A stretch of DNA of 64,000 nt from Allium sativum (Eukaryota; Streptophyta; Magnoliopsida; Asparagales; Amaryllidaceae): NCBI GenBank assembly GCA_030737875.1, contig CM060912.1, positions 876,641,199-876,705,198 of the forward strand, read 5' to 3'. Each line of letters starts with the position of its first letter. Positions within the stretch are counted from its first letter, which is position 1. Under the pieces are notes generated by a model. That model saw only the letters and a list, made by a program, of their open reading frames with translations. It was not told where the DNA came from and did no database searches. The position numbers and the translations under genes are program-made. This document shows positions 25,205 through 36,339 of the stretch, piece by piece.

Positions 25205-25656
25205 GTTGGGGATAAGATCGGAGCTGAAAATGGGATCGCATCGGAGGAGAGGAGATGGAGCAACGGATTGGATCGGTTCGTCGTAACCGAACCAAACCAG
25301 ATGAAGATGACCAAACCGACCCGGATCGAGTGCCACAACTGAACCGACCTGGAGGGTGTTGACCGAACCGAAATGAATGGATGACCAGGAGATGAAGCAT
25401 GTCGAACCGAACCAAGGGAAAGCCACCAAACCGAACCGGATGTATGCCACTACTACTACGCGATGACTCTTCTGAAGACCAACTCCAATTCGACCAAAAC
25501 CCGAGATGCAAAGGAATCCCAGATGGGAGGTTATTACTCAGGATCCAAATGGGATCAACGAGTTGACTTCATGATTGGACTTTGTTGCGGGACGTGTGCT
25601 AAGGGGTTATCGACGTCCACAACTTTGATTCACCACCAAGACGGATGTTAGGCTAC
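25205..25656 (+). repeat. Element C 3' LTR, segment 2
   Basis: Continues C's LTR between solo LTR D and element E, matching about 11405-11853 of the 5' LTR: AACCGAACCGA-rich sequence and then GGAGGTTATTACTCAGGATCC. It ends GGCTAC at the target site of E. Confidence 0.85.
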
Positions 25657-27599
25657 TGTGACAACCCAATTCCCGATAAGACGGCGCAAAGGGTAATCTT
25701 TGGAATATAACACAAACAGATAATAACAGAACAGAAATAAATAAATATTCCAGATAAGGTACAATAGAATAAACTCGATAAATATAATCATCAGAGTTAC
25801 ACAGTATATAAGATCATACTTAGAACATATACAGTTCAACTACACATAAATGTCTACTACGGAAAAGAAAACATAATATGTACAACAGGAGCTGAACAAC
25901 ATAAAAAGAGATAAATGATCGAATCCATCTTCAGTTCCAGCTATCCAGAAAGATCCTGCTAAAACCTGAATACAAGGCTGCCCGTGTAGAAATAGGGGGC
26001 ACCCGAGTTTGCAAGTGAAACAAACTACAAGTCAGTCATGGGACTGGTATGAGAAATCTACTTAACACATTTTCAAATATGGCTAATCACAGGACCACGC
26101 CACTTTCGCGGAACGAGTTTACACAATTGGATTGCCAGTGCTTTAAAACAAATAATCCTTTTTAAACATCGCAATCATTTTTATAAAAATGAAGCCATTA
26201 TAAGACTCAGTTCCCATCACACAATGCAACACAAACCAGAGGATAGAGTTTTACCTTATAATGACCAAAATATGCTTGATACGAGCAAAACAAATCATTT
26301 GATATTATTGCTAGTGTATATATGTTTCAAAAACAATTTCAATCATAACTATCAATCATAGGTGGTATTAATGCCCCATACCACTATGTCGCCATATATA
26401 GGTATACAATCAAAACCACACGATGCCGTATTTGGAAATTGGATTTCCATCATGAACCAAGGCAAAAGATAGTCCTAACCGAATTCGAGAATCTCTAGCT
26501 CGAGCCTCAGGCAAGTACTCAGTCAAGCCTTAGGAGCCACAGGGCTAGTCCACCGATGTGGATTAAAATACCTGAACACTGCGTTTCCCCGCCCTTTGGG
26601 GGCGTAAATGAGCCCAATGACTCCATCGGTCCCGGATCGACCGATATATCCGAGGCGCCTCGCAACAGCAACAACCACACAGGTGAAAAGTATATAAATG
26701 TCAGGGCTGGTAGGTCACTGACACCACCCTAGCTAGAAAGAAACGCATGTCCTCCCTGGATCCTTCTCCCGTTTCTGGTCCATCCCGGGGTGTGAGGCTC
26801 GCGAATTCACGTTATACACAAAGCTATGCCACATAGGCTGTGCTTTGATCATCAACCACAAGACTTTGCTTTTCAACAGAAGCCTTGATCATCTATCACT
26901 TAGGCGTGCCACACAGCCAATCCACCCCGTGCGACTGATTTCTATCAATATATAACCTCTAGGCTCGTACGTCTCAGAGAAGGGCGTTAAGCAAGAGAAT
27001 AAATTTTCCGCCGCCAAACAGATATAAATTTAATAGAGATCAATCAGCACAGAACAAAATCCAATGTCAGACACTCAGTCCATTTACACGTTCGTTCTGG
27101 GTCTGAACGAAACCGGAGGCACTCAATACCTCGCATATCCGTACAATCAACAAGTACGTCCGGGTGGCTACTACTTCAACTCCGTCAAGGTAGCTACTCC
27201 TATCATGAGCATCAGTAGCACCCCTCCATTCGACGTGAAGATCATCGGTCTTGCACCATCTTCATATCTTCGACTTTTAATCGTCGATCAATTATTTGAA
27301 ATGAGAATTAACTCGTCCTTTTCAAATAATTCACGTATATTTAGAATTTCAAATCAATTCATTTCAATGGTTAAATTATTCAATATCACTAATTCTGTTC
27401 TTTAATGTAATTTTCACATCAAACACATTCAACCATCAAATATCAAATAAATCGAGCAAATTCAGTTTATTTCAATTCCATATCGTTTATAATATTTTAT
27501 CATGATTTATCGCTATTTTTATTTGTTTAAAAATAGCCAATTTATTCAAACAACGCTTCAGGCCATAACGCGGCCGTGGCGCTGTTTTTCTCCAGATTT

Positions 27600-27980
27600 G
27601 ATTTACACATATCTGAAAATTTAACCGTTGGATCTTCACAAAATTTATATCATTAGAAAGATCTTTTCAAAACGAATCCAACGGTTTCAGTTTTGGGAAA
27701 ATCCGACAGTCGGATCTCCCACACTAATCGTTTGAAGTTACGATTTCAAAATACGAATTGTAACGTCGTTATTCGATTTAATTTAATTATATATATATAT
27801 ATAATCACTTCTGGCGCTGTTTTTCTTCAGATTTGAATTAAACATTCCAGACAATCCAACCGTTGGATCTTTACAATGTTGGTGCCGTTGGAAAGGTATT
27901 TCCAAGGCGAACCCGACGGTTGTGGTTTCGGGAAAATCCGATGGTCGGATCTCCCGCACTAATCGTTTGAAATCACGATT
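27600..27980 (-). repeat. Two copies of a ~240-bp module in E's LTR
   Basis: Both copies contain GGCGCTGTTTTTCTYCAGATTTGA, CCGTTGGATCTT and GGTCGGATCTCCC followed by ACTAATCGTTTGAA. The same module occurs twice in the other LTR (38265-38690), and its core appears once in LTRs D (about 22010-22060) and G (about 62610-62720). Confidence 0.75.
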
Positions 27981-28139
27981 TCAAAATACGAACTACAGCG
28001 TCGTTATTCCCTACATTTTAATTATATTTATATAATATATATAAATATAATTCTTCCTTTCTTTTCAAAACGATTTCCACTTTATACATTTGATAAAAAT
28101 GACATTTTTATCCAACAGACTTTTATCTCAACAATTTGC

Positions 28140-28350
28140 TATTTTTAACAATTCATGTATATAGTAAAAAATGTGATTTTTGTTGTAAAACAATTTATTT
28201 CAAAACACGACTATTTTATATAGTTCATATAGATGATAAAAATATGATTTTTATTATAAAACAATTTATTTCAAAACACGACTATTTTATATAGTTCATA
28301 TAGATGATAAAAATATGATTTTTATTATAAAACAATTTATTTCAAAACAT
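28140..28350 (-). repeat. 71-bp tandem repeat, 3' LTR of E
   Basis: Units start ACGACTATTTTATATAG at 28207 and 28278, after one diverged unit. The other LTR has one extra unit (38911, 38982, 39053), a copy-number difference that arose after insertion or during replication. Confidence 0.8.
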
Positions 28351-28716
28351 GAATGTCGTTCAACACATGAATTTCTATTCAACACAGGAATATAGTTTCA
28401 ACACATGAAAATAATTCTAACACATGAATATTATTGAAAATTTCGGCAGCATAACAGCAGGGAGTTAAAACCGGGGTCGTTCCTAGTACGGCTCCTCGCT
28501 CTACCTTAAAGCCTCGTAGCTTTTGACAATGGGGATTCATGCATCTAGTTCGCACACAGGCGGCATGTTTTATTTTCATTTCCACAATCTATTCTAATTT
28601 TGTTTCAATCACCAATGGGTATTTTTCAACCACAACCAATCAATTTCAACCACAAACAATTATAATAAATCATTCACTATCAACCAATTTTCACACCAAT
28701 CACAAACAATAAATAT

Positions 28717-28735
28717 CGTCCATGGTCTGTGGACG
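28717..28735 (-). other. Conserved 19-nt hairpin in E 3' LTR
   Basis: CGTCCATGGTCTGTGGACG, a 6-bp stem with 7-nt loop, located about 850 bases downstream of the TATA box in minus sense. Confidence 0.75.
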
Positions 28736-28740
28736 AGGGG

Positions 28741-28771
<31 letters not shown>

Positions 28772-29249
28772 TCGTATATAAATATATTCTGATTCACTTC
28801 AATTCATTTCAACACACATATACTTTTTACAACGCATATATAACTTATATATCGAACATACAACTTATACAACGCTTATACATGAGGTGTACAACGCTTA
28901 TATAACTTGTACATCGACTATATAATTTATACATTGTTGTTTTCCATATCGTTTCTAAATTAGATATCTCACATTGGGTTTCACTCCACCAAAAATAGCA
29001 AAAGGCTCGGAAAAATGTGCGGTCTCTTCTAGAATGTAGAAGACGTCCACACGAGTCCACTGTCTCTTGTTTCACTGAATTTCGTCTACAAACGAAAAAG
29101 ATATGATTTTTACAGTAAAATCATAAATGGTAGCGCTTAGAAGTGCTATTAAAACAGTTTAATATATAACAGTCGTTATACCTCAGTTTTTTTCAAAATC
29201 TAGGTTTCGAATTTTTGCAAAAACGTTGAAGCTTGAAGCTGATCAGAGT

Positions 29250-29540
29250 ATGTCACGTCATCGAGCTTGGAGGGAGCTTCCCGGCGCCACCCACGATGGC
29301 CGGCTCGAACGCAGATCGGAGCTCCGGCGGAGGTCAAAATGTGGCGACTTTCGAGCAGCAGATCTCCCCAAATACACAACGATAATTTCCACAGCAGGTA
29401 TAGATTTGAAGCTCTCGAAAATCTACACAAAATCCCCTCTTGAATCGATGGATTTCATTGAGTATTTTGGGAGAAAAGGAGGAGAGAAGCGAGGAGCTAC
29501 CATCGTCGTTCACGAGCGAGAGAGTATCGGGTTTGACTGG
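29250..29540 (-). promoter_or_regulatory. GC-rich leader-like block of E 3' LTR
   Basis: Just downstream (minus sense) of the TATA box is a GC-rich stretch with CTCCGGCGGAGC-like words, strikingly unlike the AT-rich surroundings. It is kept in the 5' LTR at about 49120-49410. Open frames on both strands across it (29226-29606 plus, 29200-29430 minus) persist in both LTRs, but LTR copies of one element are expected to share them. Confidence 0.5.
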
Positions 29541-29578
29541 AGCGGGTTTAATGAAGAAGGATTTCTATTGGCCAGGGG

Positions 29579-29585
29579 TTTTATA
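29579..29585 (-). promoter_or_regulatory. TATA box of E 3' LTR
   Basis: TATAAAA on the minus strand, about 40-70 bases before the GC-rich leader-like block. The 5' LTR copy is at 49464-49470. Confidence 0.6.
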
Positions 29586-29879
29586 ATTATTTTTAATTTA
29601 TTTTAAATCCGAAAATACCCCTCTTCACATACGAACTCCAAATCAAACCCAACGACTGTCACTCCTAGCTAAATACCCCCATTCCGAACACAATGAGATA
29701 TGTTTCGTAGGCCCATTCGACTGTTTCGATCAGTTTTCTTTCAAATTAAAATATAAAACATTCAATATTTAATTTGAACGTACATTTCAATTTGCCGGGG
29801 CCACATACTGATTCGAAAAATTCCAGAAAAATAAATCTAGCTATGTTTTGATGACACGGTCCCAACAAAACTAGTTTCG

Positions 29880-30240
29880 TCGAATTCTGAGACCGTTTGT
29901 AAAATGGCCATTTTCTGGTCGATCAAATTTAACTGTAATTGATCAAAACACATTTTCCTTTGCCACGCTCACATACTAGCTTCAAAAATTATGAAATTTG
30001 AAACCTAGCAATAACTTCACATCTCGGATCCAAAAAAAGTGGTTTCGTCAAATTCTTAGACCGTTTGTAAAATGGCCATTTTCTGGTCGATCCAATTTAA
30101 CTATAATTGATCAAAACACATTTTCCTTTGCCATGCTCACATACTAGCTTCAAAAATTATGAAATTTGAAACCTAGCAATAACTTCACATCCCGGATCCA
30201 ACAAAAGTGGTTTCGTCGAATTCCGAGGTCGTTTGCAAAA
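29880..30240 (-). repeat. Two ~170-bp repeats in E 3' LTR
   Basis: GAGACCGTTTGTAAAATGGCC, CACATACTAGCTTCAAAAATT and CTAGCAATAACTTCACATC recur in tandem. The same arrangement is at 49770-50110, and single diverged copies are in LTRs D and G. Confidence 0.75.
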
Positions 30241-30624
30241 TGTCTATTTTCACGGGCTATATAAATTCTATAGCGACCTTTCTGAAAATTCGTTTGGCCA
30301 TAACTTTTGACTCCCGCTACGAAACTTCAATTTTTCAGATTTGTCAGAAAGATATTCACTAACAGATTTAAATATTTTTGGTTTCACTAAAATCAGTTTT
30401 ATTTTGCACCCGGTACAGTCAGTCAAAGTTTGAATTCAATTTTTGAAACTGCCGCGCCATTTCAGGCCATGTTTATAATTCAAATTGATTATATTCATTT
30501 TCAACATCGATTCAACCACACTTTTCATCGCTATTATTTAAAATATTTATTTTAAATACTTAAAATTCACTAAAATAGCCAATTTAAAATTTTTAAACTG
30601 GTTCATATTTTCCGGGTTGTTACA

Positions 30625-30660
30625 ATCTCCCCCACTTAAAACTTTTCGTCCCCGAAAAGG
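30625..30660 (-). other. Polypurine tract and pre-PPT palindrome of element E
   Basis: On the minus strand, TTTTCGGGGACGAAAA is followed by AAGTGGGGGAGAT directly before the 3' LTR start. Confidence 0.85.
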
Positions 30661-31814
30661 AACAAAGTCGAAAGTGGTTTGATTAATCAACTCTACGTTC
30701 AACCTGGCTTCCATTCTCCAACTTTTCAGTTTCTTAGAATTTTCAAATTCTTCAAAAATTTGGCTAACACTCAGAATTTTCGAAAAATTTCGCTATAACC
30801 CCCTTTGTACAGGGAGGGGTTTGGAAATTTATTGGGTCGTATTAGGTACCCAATAAATCCTATAAAGCATACACATATTTATAGTGATATATTCTGGTGT
30901 TTACAGGGGATCATGTATAGATAATAACTCCAGAGAATAAATTCTCGTCACCCTGTCAAAGCCTGAGGGAGTGTGTATTTTAATTGCTCCAGAGAATAAA
31001 TTCTCGTCACCTCGTCCCGTGTGGGAAATAAATAGTCCATGTGCCGTATCTAATGATTAGAGAGACGTGATTATTGTCAACTCCAGACCCGTGTGGGGTT
31101 TTTATTAATCTGGCAATTTATCGTTACAATTTTATATGGTCCCCATCAGTCATCAGTTCAACCTGTAATATATAGTCATCGCCATACAAGCCTCTCGCTC
31201 GTATGGTAAATCCTCCACCTCGTCACACAAGCTCCAAATGTTTATGTGGTATATGATGAAGTATGCCTATCTTCAAGATGTATGCCATGTAGTGTAGTTC
31301 AAAATTAATTGTTACTATCCTATGGCGACATTTATTAATTACACACAGAATAACCAGCACTCCGCATCCAATGGCATTCACAGGAGTTGATATAATAATA
31401 AAAGTGCGCATCCAACTCATTAAGGTTTACCTATTTGTCGGGCACGCAAATAAAATCTTTACTCAACAGCTTATCCATTTACCTATTCAAACATATACAA
31501 TGCACATGTATATAGTTCTATCTATTTTTAACTCAGTTCAATGTGCGATTTAATCGAATAAATTCTACCATTCATCCCCTTATTGATTAAATTAACTATC
31601 GCGCTAATAATTTAATTAATCAAATCCACAACCACACGACACAAACATCAATCAATTTATTTTTAATTTTCAAAAATGTATCGATTAATTCATATACTCT
31701 TTTAAATCATTCAAACAATATAAATGTAAAGTTTACATCTATGCAAAGAAAACAACAGCAAATTGGAGAACATAATGGAAATGCAAGATATGGTGAATGT
31801 ACCTTGCACCAGAG
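30641..31814 (-). other. Element E 3' untranslated internal region
   Basis: About 1.2 kb after the integrase-chromodomain stop with no coding motif. It contains two copies of a GAGAATAAATTCTC palindrome (30933-30946, 30992-31005) each followed by GTCACC. The same palindrome occurs in the LTRs of D and E. Confidence 0.7.
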
Positions 31815-33360
31815 TCAATCAGAGATATCCACCCTGCACTTAGGATAGGCTTTCTTAATGCTTTCCTCTGTTTCCCAAGTACAATCTCGTGGATCTCCAC
31901 TCCATTGCACTTTGACTAAGTGAACCTTTTTGTTCCTCAGCTCTTTGGTTTCTTTGTCAATTATCTTTAGCGGCTCTCTCCTAACTGCCAATTCTGGAGT
32001 GATTTCTATATCCTGTTGCGCTGCTTCTTCCACGATCAAGTCTAGATCATGAACGTGCTTCCGAAGTTGAGATACGTGAAATACATCATGCACTCCAGGC
32101 AACCAATTAGGCAATTGAACCTTATGTGCGAGAGTTCCAATCCGTTCAAGAATAGGAAACGGACCAATGAATTTGGGCGCCAATTTCCCTGTTTTACCAA
32201 ACCGGATAACTCCTCTCATCGGAGGTACTTTCAAATATACATAGTCGCCAACAGTAAATGATATATCTCTTCTTCTCTTATCTGCATAGCTTTTCTGTCG
32301 GCTTTGAGCGGCGAGTAGTCGTTTCTTAACAAACTCGACTTTATCTGCAGCATCGTGAATCATATCTGGCCCTAATACAAGTCTATTACCGGGTTCAACC
32401 CAACAAGCATCGAATGGAGACAATTTCAAGCTCGCCTGGAAGCTGTTATTATATGAGAATTCAGCCAAATGTAGATGGTCTTCCCACAATCCGCCAAAAT
32501 CAATAATACAAGCCCGCAATAGATCTTCCAGAATACGATTCACCCTCTCAGTTTGGCCATCTGTTTGAGGATGATATGCGGTGCTCAAATCCAGTTTCAT
32601 TCCCAATTCTGCTTGGAATGCTTCCCAGAATTTACTAGAGAAAATCGGGTCACGATCACTAACGATGCTCATGGGAACTCCGTGCAGTCTAACAATTTCT
32701 TTAAAATATATCTGCGCCAGACTCTAAGCAGTTCTGTTCGATCTGACAGGTATGAAATGGGCGGTCTTCGTGAAACGATCTACGATCACCCAAATACTGT
32801 CATTTCCTTTCCGGGTTCTGGGCAAACCATCTATGAAATCCATAGAAATCTGTTCCCATTTTCCACCTGGCACTTCTAAAGGTTGAAAAAATCCAGCGAG
32901 TTTCTGCTGATCGCTTTTGACTTATTGACAGGTGGAACACCGGCTAACATATATCGAGATATCTCTTTTTATTGCCTTCCACCAGAAAGTTCGCTTGAGG
33001 TCATTATACATTTTGCTAACCCCTGGGTGGATACTCAGCTTGGACTTATTGCATTCATCACGAACTTCTCTTTTGAGCTCGGAGACGTCGGAAACATAAA
33101 TCCTTCCTTTTAATCTAAGAATTCCCTCGTCATCCACTTGGAAACTGGATGCGTCGCCTTTTTGAATTCTTTTGATCATCTCCTTAACAAAATTATCATC
33201 TTTCTGTAGAATGGAGATCTTGTCAATCAAGGAAGTCGTAATGATAAAGCTGGCGATTATTACATTCTTTCTACTTAGCGCATCAGCCACAACATTGGCT
33301 TTCCCTGGAGTGTACAAAATCTCAAAATCGTACGCTGCAAGAAATTCTAGCCAACGCTGC
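31815..33360 (-). pseudogene. Element E integrase with C-terminal chromodomain, interrupted
   Basis: The segment reads DFEILYTPGKANVVADALSRK, then a zinc-binding region with IHPG and CSTCQ. The usual first histidine position is read as Asn-Lys (DECNKSKLSIHPG). The core keeps all three catalytic acids: [21 protein letters not shown] and NRILEDLLRACI, the D,D-35-E pattern. A gap of about 11 residues lies after KLSPFDA compared with element C. The tail ends PPMRGVIRFGKTGKLAPKFIGP-type sequence, VFHVSQLRKHV and a clear chromodomain (KKVHLVKVQWSGDPRDCTWE). In-frame stops lie near 32921 (TAA) and 32731 (TAG). The last 285 codons (32672-31815) are open. The tail supports a chromovirus, probably the Tekay clade. 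Confidence 0.9.
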
Positions 33361-33710
33361 TATCTCAGATTCAAATCCTTCTGGGTGAACAAATATTTCA
33401 ATGACTGATGGTCCGTATACAGTTCGAATTTCTCACCCAAAAGGTAATGTCTCCAAATTTTCAAAGCAAATACAATGGCTAACAACTCAAGATCATGAGT
33501 CACATAATTCTTCTCATGTGGTTTCAGCTGACGGCTAGCATAAGCTATCACTTGACCTCTTTGCATTAACACTGCACCAAGGCCTTCTCTAGAAGCATCA
33601 GTCCAGACCTTCAAGTCCTCATTGCCATCTATTATTGTTAACACTGGACTAGTTGTCAGTTTCAACTTCAGCTCTTGGAAAGCTTCCTCACATACCGGAG
33701 TCTAATTGAA
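33322..33710 (-). pseudogene. Element E RNase H domain, interrupted
   Basis: [55 protein letters not shown] and [21 protein letters not shown] are the standard gypsy RNase H motifs, which remove RNA from the RNA-DNA hybrid. The domain is bounded by in-frame TAG codons near 33704 and 33360, both positions where related elements have Trp or Gln. Confidence 0.88.
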
Positions 33711-34860
33711 TCTCGAATGTTTCTTAGTCAGTTTCGTTAAGGAACTGGATGCCTTCGCAAAATCCTTAATGAATTTTCGATAATAACTGGCCAACCCGAG
33801 AAAACTTCTAACTTCTGTTGGTGTACGAGGTTGTTTCCAATTCAGGATAGCAGTGATTTTAATGGGATCCACTGAAATTCCTTCTTTTGACACGACATGG
33901 CCAAGAAATTTGACTTCTTCCTGCCAGAATATACATTTGGAAAACTTTGGTTTTAAAAAATTCTTTCTCAGAATTTCTAACACTTGTTCCAAATGTTTTT
34001 CATGCTCGTTTTCTGATTTAGAGAAGATAAGGATATCATCAATGAAAACCAGAACAAATTTATTCAATACTCCTCTGAATACTTGGTTCATTAGATCGAC
34101 GGAATAGGCTGGAGCATTACATAAGCCGAACGACATTACTAACCACTCGTAAAATAAGTCTGGACCTCTGAATGTTGTCAAAGGAACACACTCCTCGGCG
34201 ATACGAAGCTGATGGAAACTTGTAGCTAGGTCCATTCGAGAAAATACTTGTGCGCCATTTAATCGATCCAACAAATCATCAATCCGCGGCAATGGATATT
34301 TGTCTTTCAACGTCTGCTTATTCAAGTCATGATAGTCTACACATAATCAGAGAGTACCGTCTGACTTCGGGACAAATACCACTTCTGCTCCCCAATCAGA
34401 GAAACTAGGTCTGATCAGACCCTTCCATACAAGCTGTCTAGTTTGATTGTCTAACTTTTCTTTTTCCTTCAAGGTCATCCTTCGAATATCGTGAACTACT
34501 GGCCTTGCATTCGGAACCAAAGAGATTTTAAAATCGATTTCTCTCTGCAGAGGTAAGCTAATAACTTCCTCGAACACATCCGCATAGTTCTTGACAACTG
34601 GGATATTTTCTATGTCGACTGGGATATTCTCTGAAACGACAGGAACAGGTTCTATTTGAGCAGGAGAAACATCTAATGCTGCCCATAAGTCTTTCCTATC
34701 CGAATTCAGACCTTCACAAGGAATTACAATATTGGCAAGCTTTGTTTTAACCTTGACAACCCTTTCTGCACATTTAACCTCAGCCTCGTATTTGGTTAAT
34801 CAATCCAATCCTAAAATAAGATCGAATTCGGTAAATTCATGACGATCGAGATACAAGGAA
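33702..34860 (-). pseudogene. pol: Element E reverse transcriptase, interrupted
   Basis: All seven gypsy RT blocks are readable: [88 protein letters not shown] and [15 protein letters not shown], ending [17 protein letters not shown]. The catalytic FIDD is intact. TGA codons interrupt at about 34800 and 34348, the latter inside the conserved LRLCVDY block. The frame differs by one base from the gag-protease frame upstream, showing a single frameshift near 34860. Confidence 0.9.
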
Positions 34861-36091
34861 ACCGATAATGAGAAAAGGAAACAGGCACCCCACAAACCCA
34901 ACTAAGATCGAGGGAACCCCCAACTGGATTATGGACAGTGATGGGTTCTTTGAGCTTTTTCAATTTCAAATCTAATTTCTTAACCGCATTCTTTGCAATA
35001 AAGCTTCTCAACGCGCCTGTGTCAAACAGTAATTTAATCGGAATGTTCTTGACAGTAAGCGTGCCTTCTAAAACATTTGACCTTTCTTGACTAGACGAGG
35101 ATGTAGGAACTTCTTCCACTTCATTTACCTGAACTACCTCAGATTTTCCGGATAGCAGGCAATTTCTAGCAAGATGACCTGTTTGGTTACACTTATGGCA
35201 TACCCTTGAACCATGAGACTTCTCTTGCTTCTCATTGGGATACCACCCCTTTATTCGTTCCTTCAGAGATTTGCAACTTACCGACAGATGTCCTTGCTTC
35301 TTGCAGTTAGAGCATATGGCAGTTGTTACTGGAACTTTCTCAGATTTAACCTTCTTTCGATTGACTTTAGGTTTCTTTCGGGCCCCAGACGTCGTACTGG
35401 CCTCAGGCTGTGTACTTGCCTCTGGGCTATCAGCTTCAAATTTCCTTTTACTGCTAGTGCTGACTTCCACTTTGTCGACAAAAAGGCCACGCCTATCAAG
35501 ATCTTCATACTGATAAGCTATGTATATCATTTCAGAAAAAGGAAGCTTCACATGGCCCATCACACTATTCTGGTATTTCCTTTGAAGACCATTAATAAAT
35601 CTCAGATTCTTCCTCTTTGGATCTTGTATTAGATGAGGGGCGAAATGAGAAAGTTCATTGAATTTCTTATGATATTCTGGGATATTCATATCTCCTTGTA
35701 TCAATTAGTAGAATTCACCACATAACCGCTCAGTTGCTTCTGGAGGAATAAATCTTTTACTGAAAAGTTGTTTGAACATATCCCATGTGATATCACCTTC
35801 TGGATTATCTTTAATGATTGTTTCCCACCAGATTAAAGCTTCTTCTTTGAGTGCCCAAGGTGCCACCAATCTTTTCTGGTCATCTCTCAGCTGGAAATTT
35901 TCAAAAATTCTTTCAGCAGAACTCATTGAAGCCTGAGTTTGAATAATAGATTCATTGCCCGAGAATGACACTCCACCCAGATTTCGATATCTTTTCAATA
36001 GAGCTTCTATATCCGATCCTGACTGAGGGAGTACAACTGGCTCATTAATTTGTTGAACCATAGGATTATTTCTTCTGCTTCTGCCACTCAT
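34811..36091 (-). pseudogene. gag: Element E gag and aspartic protease, one internal stop
   Basis: The ATG at 36091 (MSGRSRRNNPMVQQ) opens gag: YRNLGGVSFSGNE, WALKEEALIWWETI and EYHKKFNELSHFAPHL form the capsid-like part. One TAA near 35706 splits it after 128 codons, with the frame kept beyond. Two CCHC knuckles follow (CSNCKKQGHLSVSC and CHKCNQTGHLARNC), both intact. Protease follows with IKLLFDTGALRSFIA, retaining the catalytic Asp-Thr-Gly. The frame ends at 34811 because of a one-base shift. Gag and protease are fused in one frame as in other Tekay-type elements. Confidence 0.9.
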
Positions 36092-36327
36092 TTTCTATGT
36101 CTGCAAATAGCAGACAAAGTGTTAGGCCAACAGAAAAAGGTAATTTTGAAACATAGAGACATATACTTGTATGTAAATGTGTCTATTGAAGTGTATTTCA
36201 TTCTGCTATACTCATACTAGGATATTACTGATCCTATCTGTAATGAGTTACTCATCCTAGAACACTACTGGTTCTATTTCTGACGAGTTCGTTAATATGT
36301 TATATTCCAGAAATAAGCTTAACCAAA

Positions 36328-36339
36328 GCTCTGATACCA
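36328..36339 (-). other. Primer binding site of element E
   Basis: GCTCTGATACCA on the plus strand, i.e. TGGTATCAGAGC in minus sense, four bases from the 5' LTR end at 36344. Confidence 0.9.

Larger units (their letters stand above)
18682..25209 (-). mobile_element. Solo LTR D, about 6.5 kb, with GTTGG target duplication
   Basis: The LTR spans 18687-25204 and reads TGTAATAACCCGG...GGTCCTTACA on the minus strand. Perfect 5-bp target duplications GTTGG flank it (18682-18686 and 25205-25209) and the uninterrupted sequence is seen in C's 5' LTR near 11400. No internal region remains, so recombination between two LTRs is the likely origin. Sense order is AT-rich 5' part, a weak ATTATAAATAATT promoter-like word near 24308, a GC-rich leader-like block (about 23930-24200), T/A-rich repeats, the CGTCCACAGACCATGGACG hairpin at 23162-23180 and a long 3' part shared with element E's LTR. 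At 6.5 kb it is very long for an LTR. No gene is supported. Confidence 0.85.
25657..30624 (-). repeat. Element E 3' LTR (4968 bp)
   Basis: In minus sense it starts TGTAACAACCCGG at 30624 and ends GGGTTGTCACA at 25657. Contents in sense order: two ~170-bp repeats (29880-30240), a TATA box at 29579-29585, a GC-rich leader-like block (29250-29540), the 19-nt hairpin (28717-28735), three ~71-bp repeats (about 28140-28350), two copies of a CCGTTGGATC/CGGATCTCCC module (27600-27980) and a long 3' part shared with LTR D. A 113-codon plus-strand frame at 27064-27405 is antisense to the element. It is broken by a stop in the other LTR and is not called as a gene. Confidence 0.9.

Noticed and set aside
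29226..29606. 126-codon plus-strand frame in E's LTR, also open in the other LTR
   Set aside because: Antisense to the element's leader-like block; sharing between LTRs of one element is expected and there is no recognisable domain.
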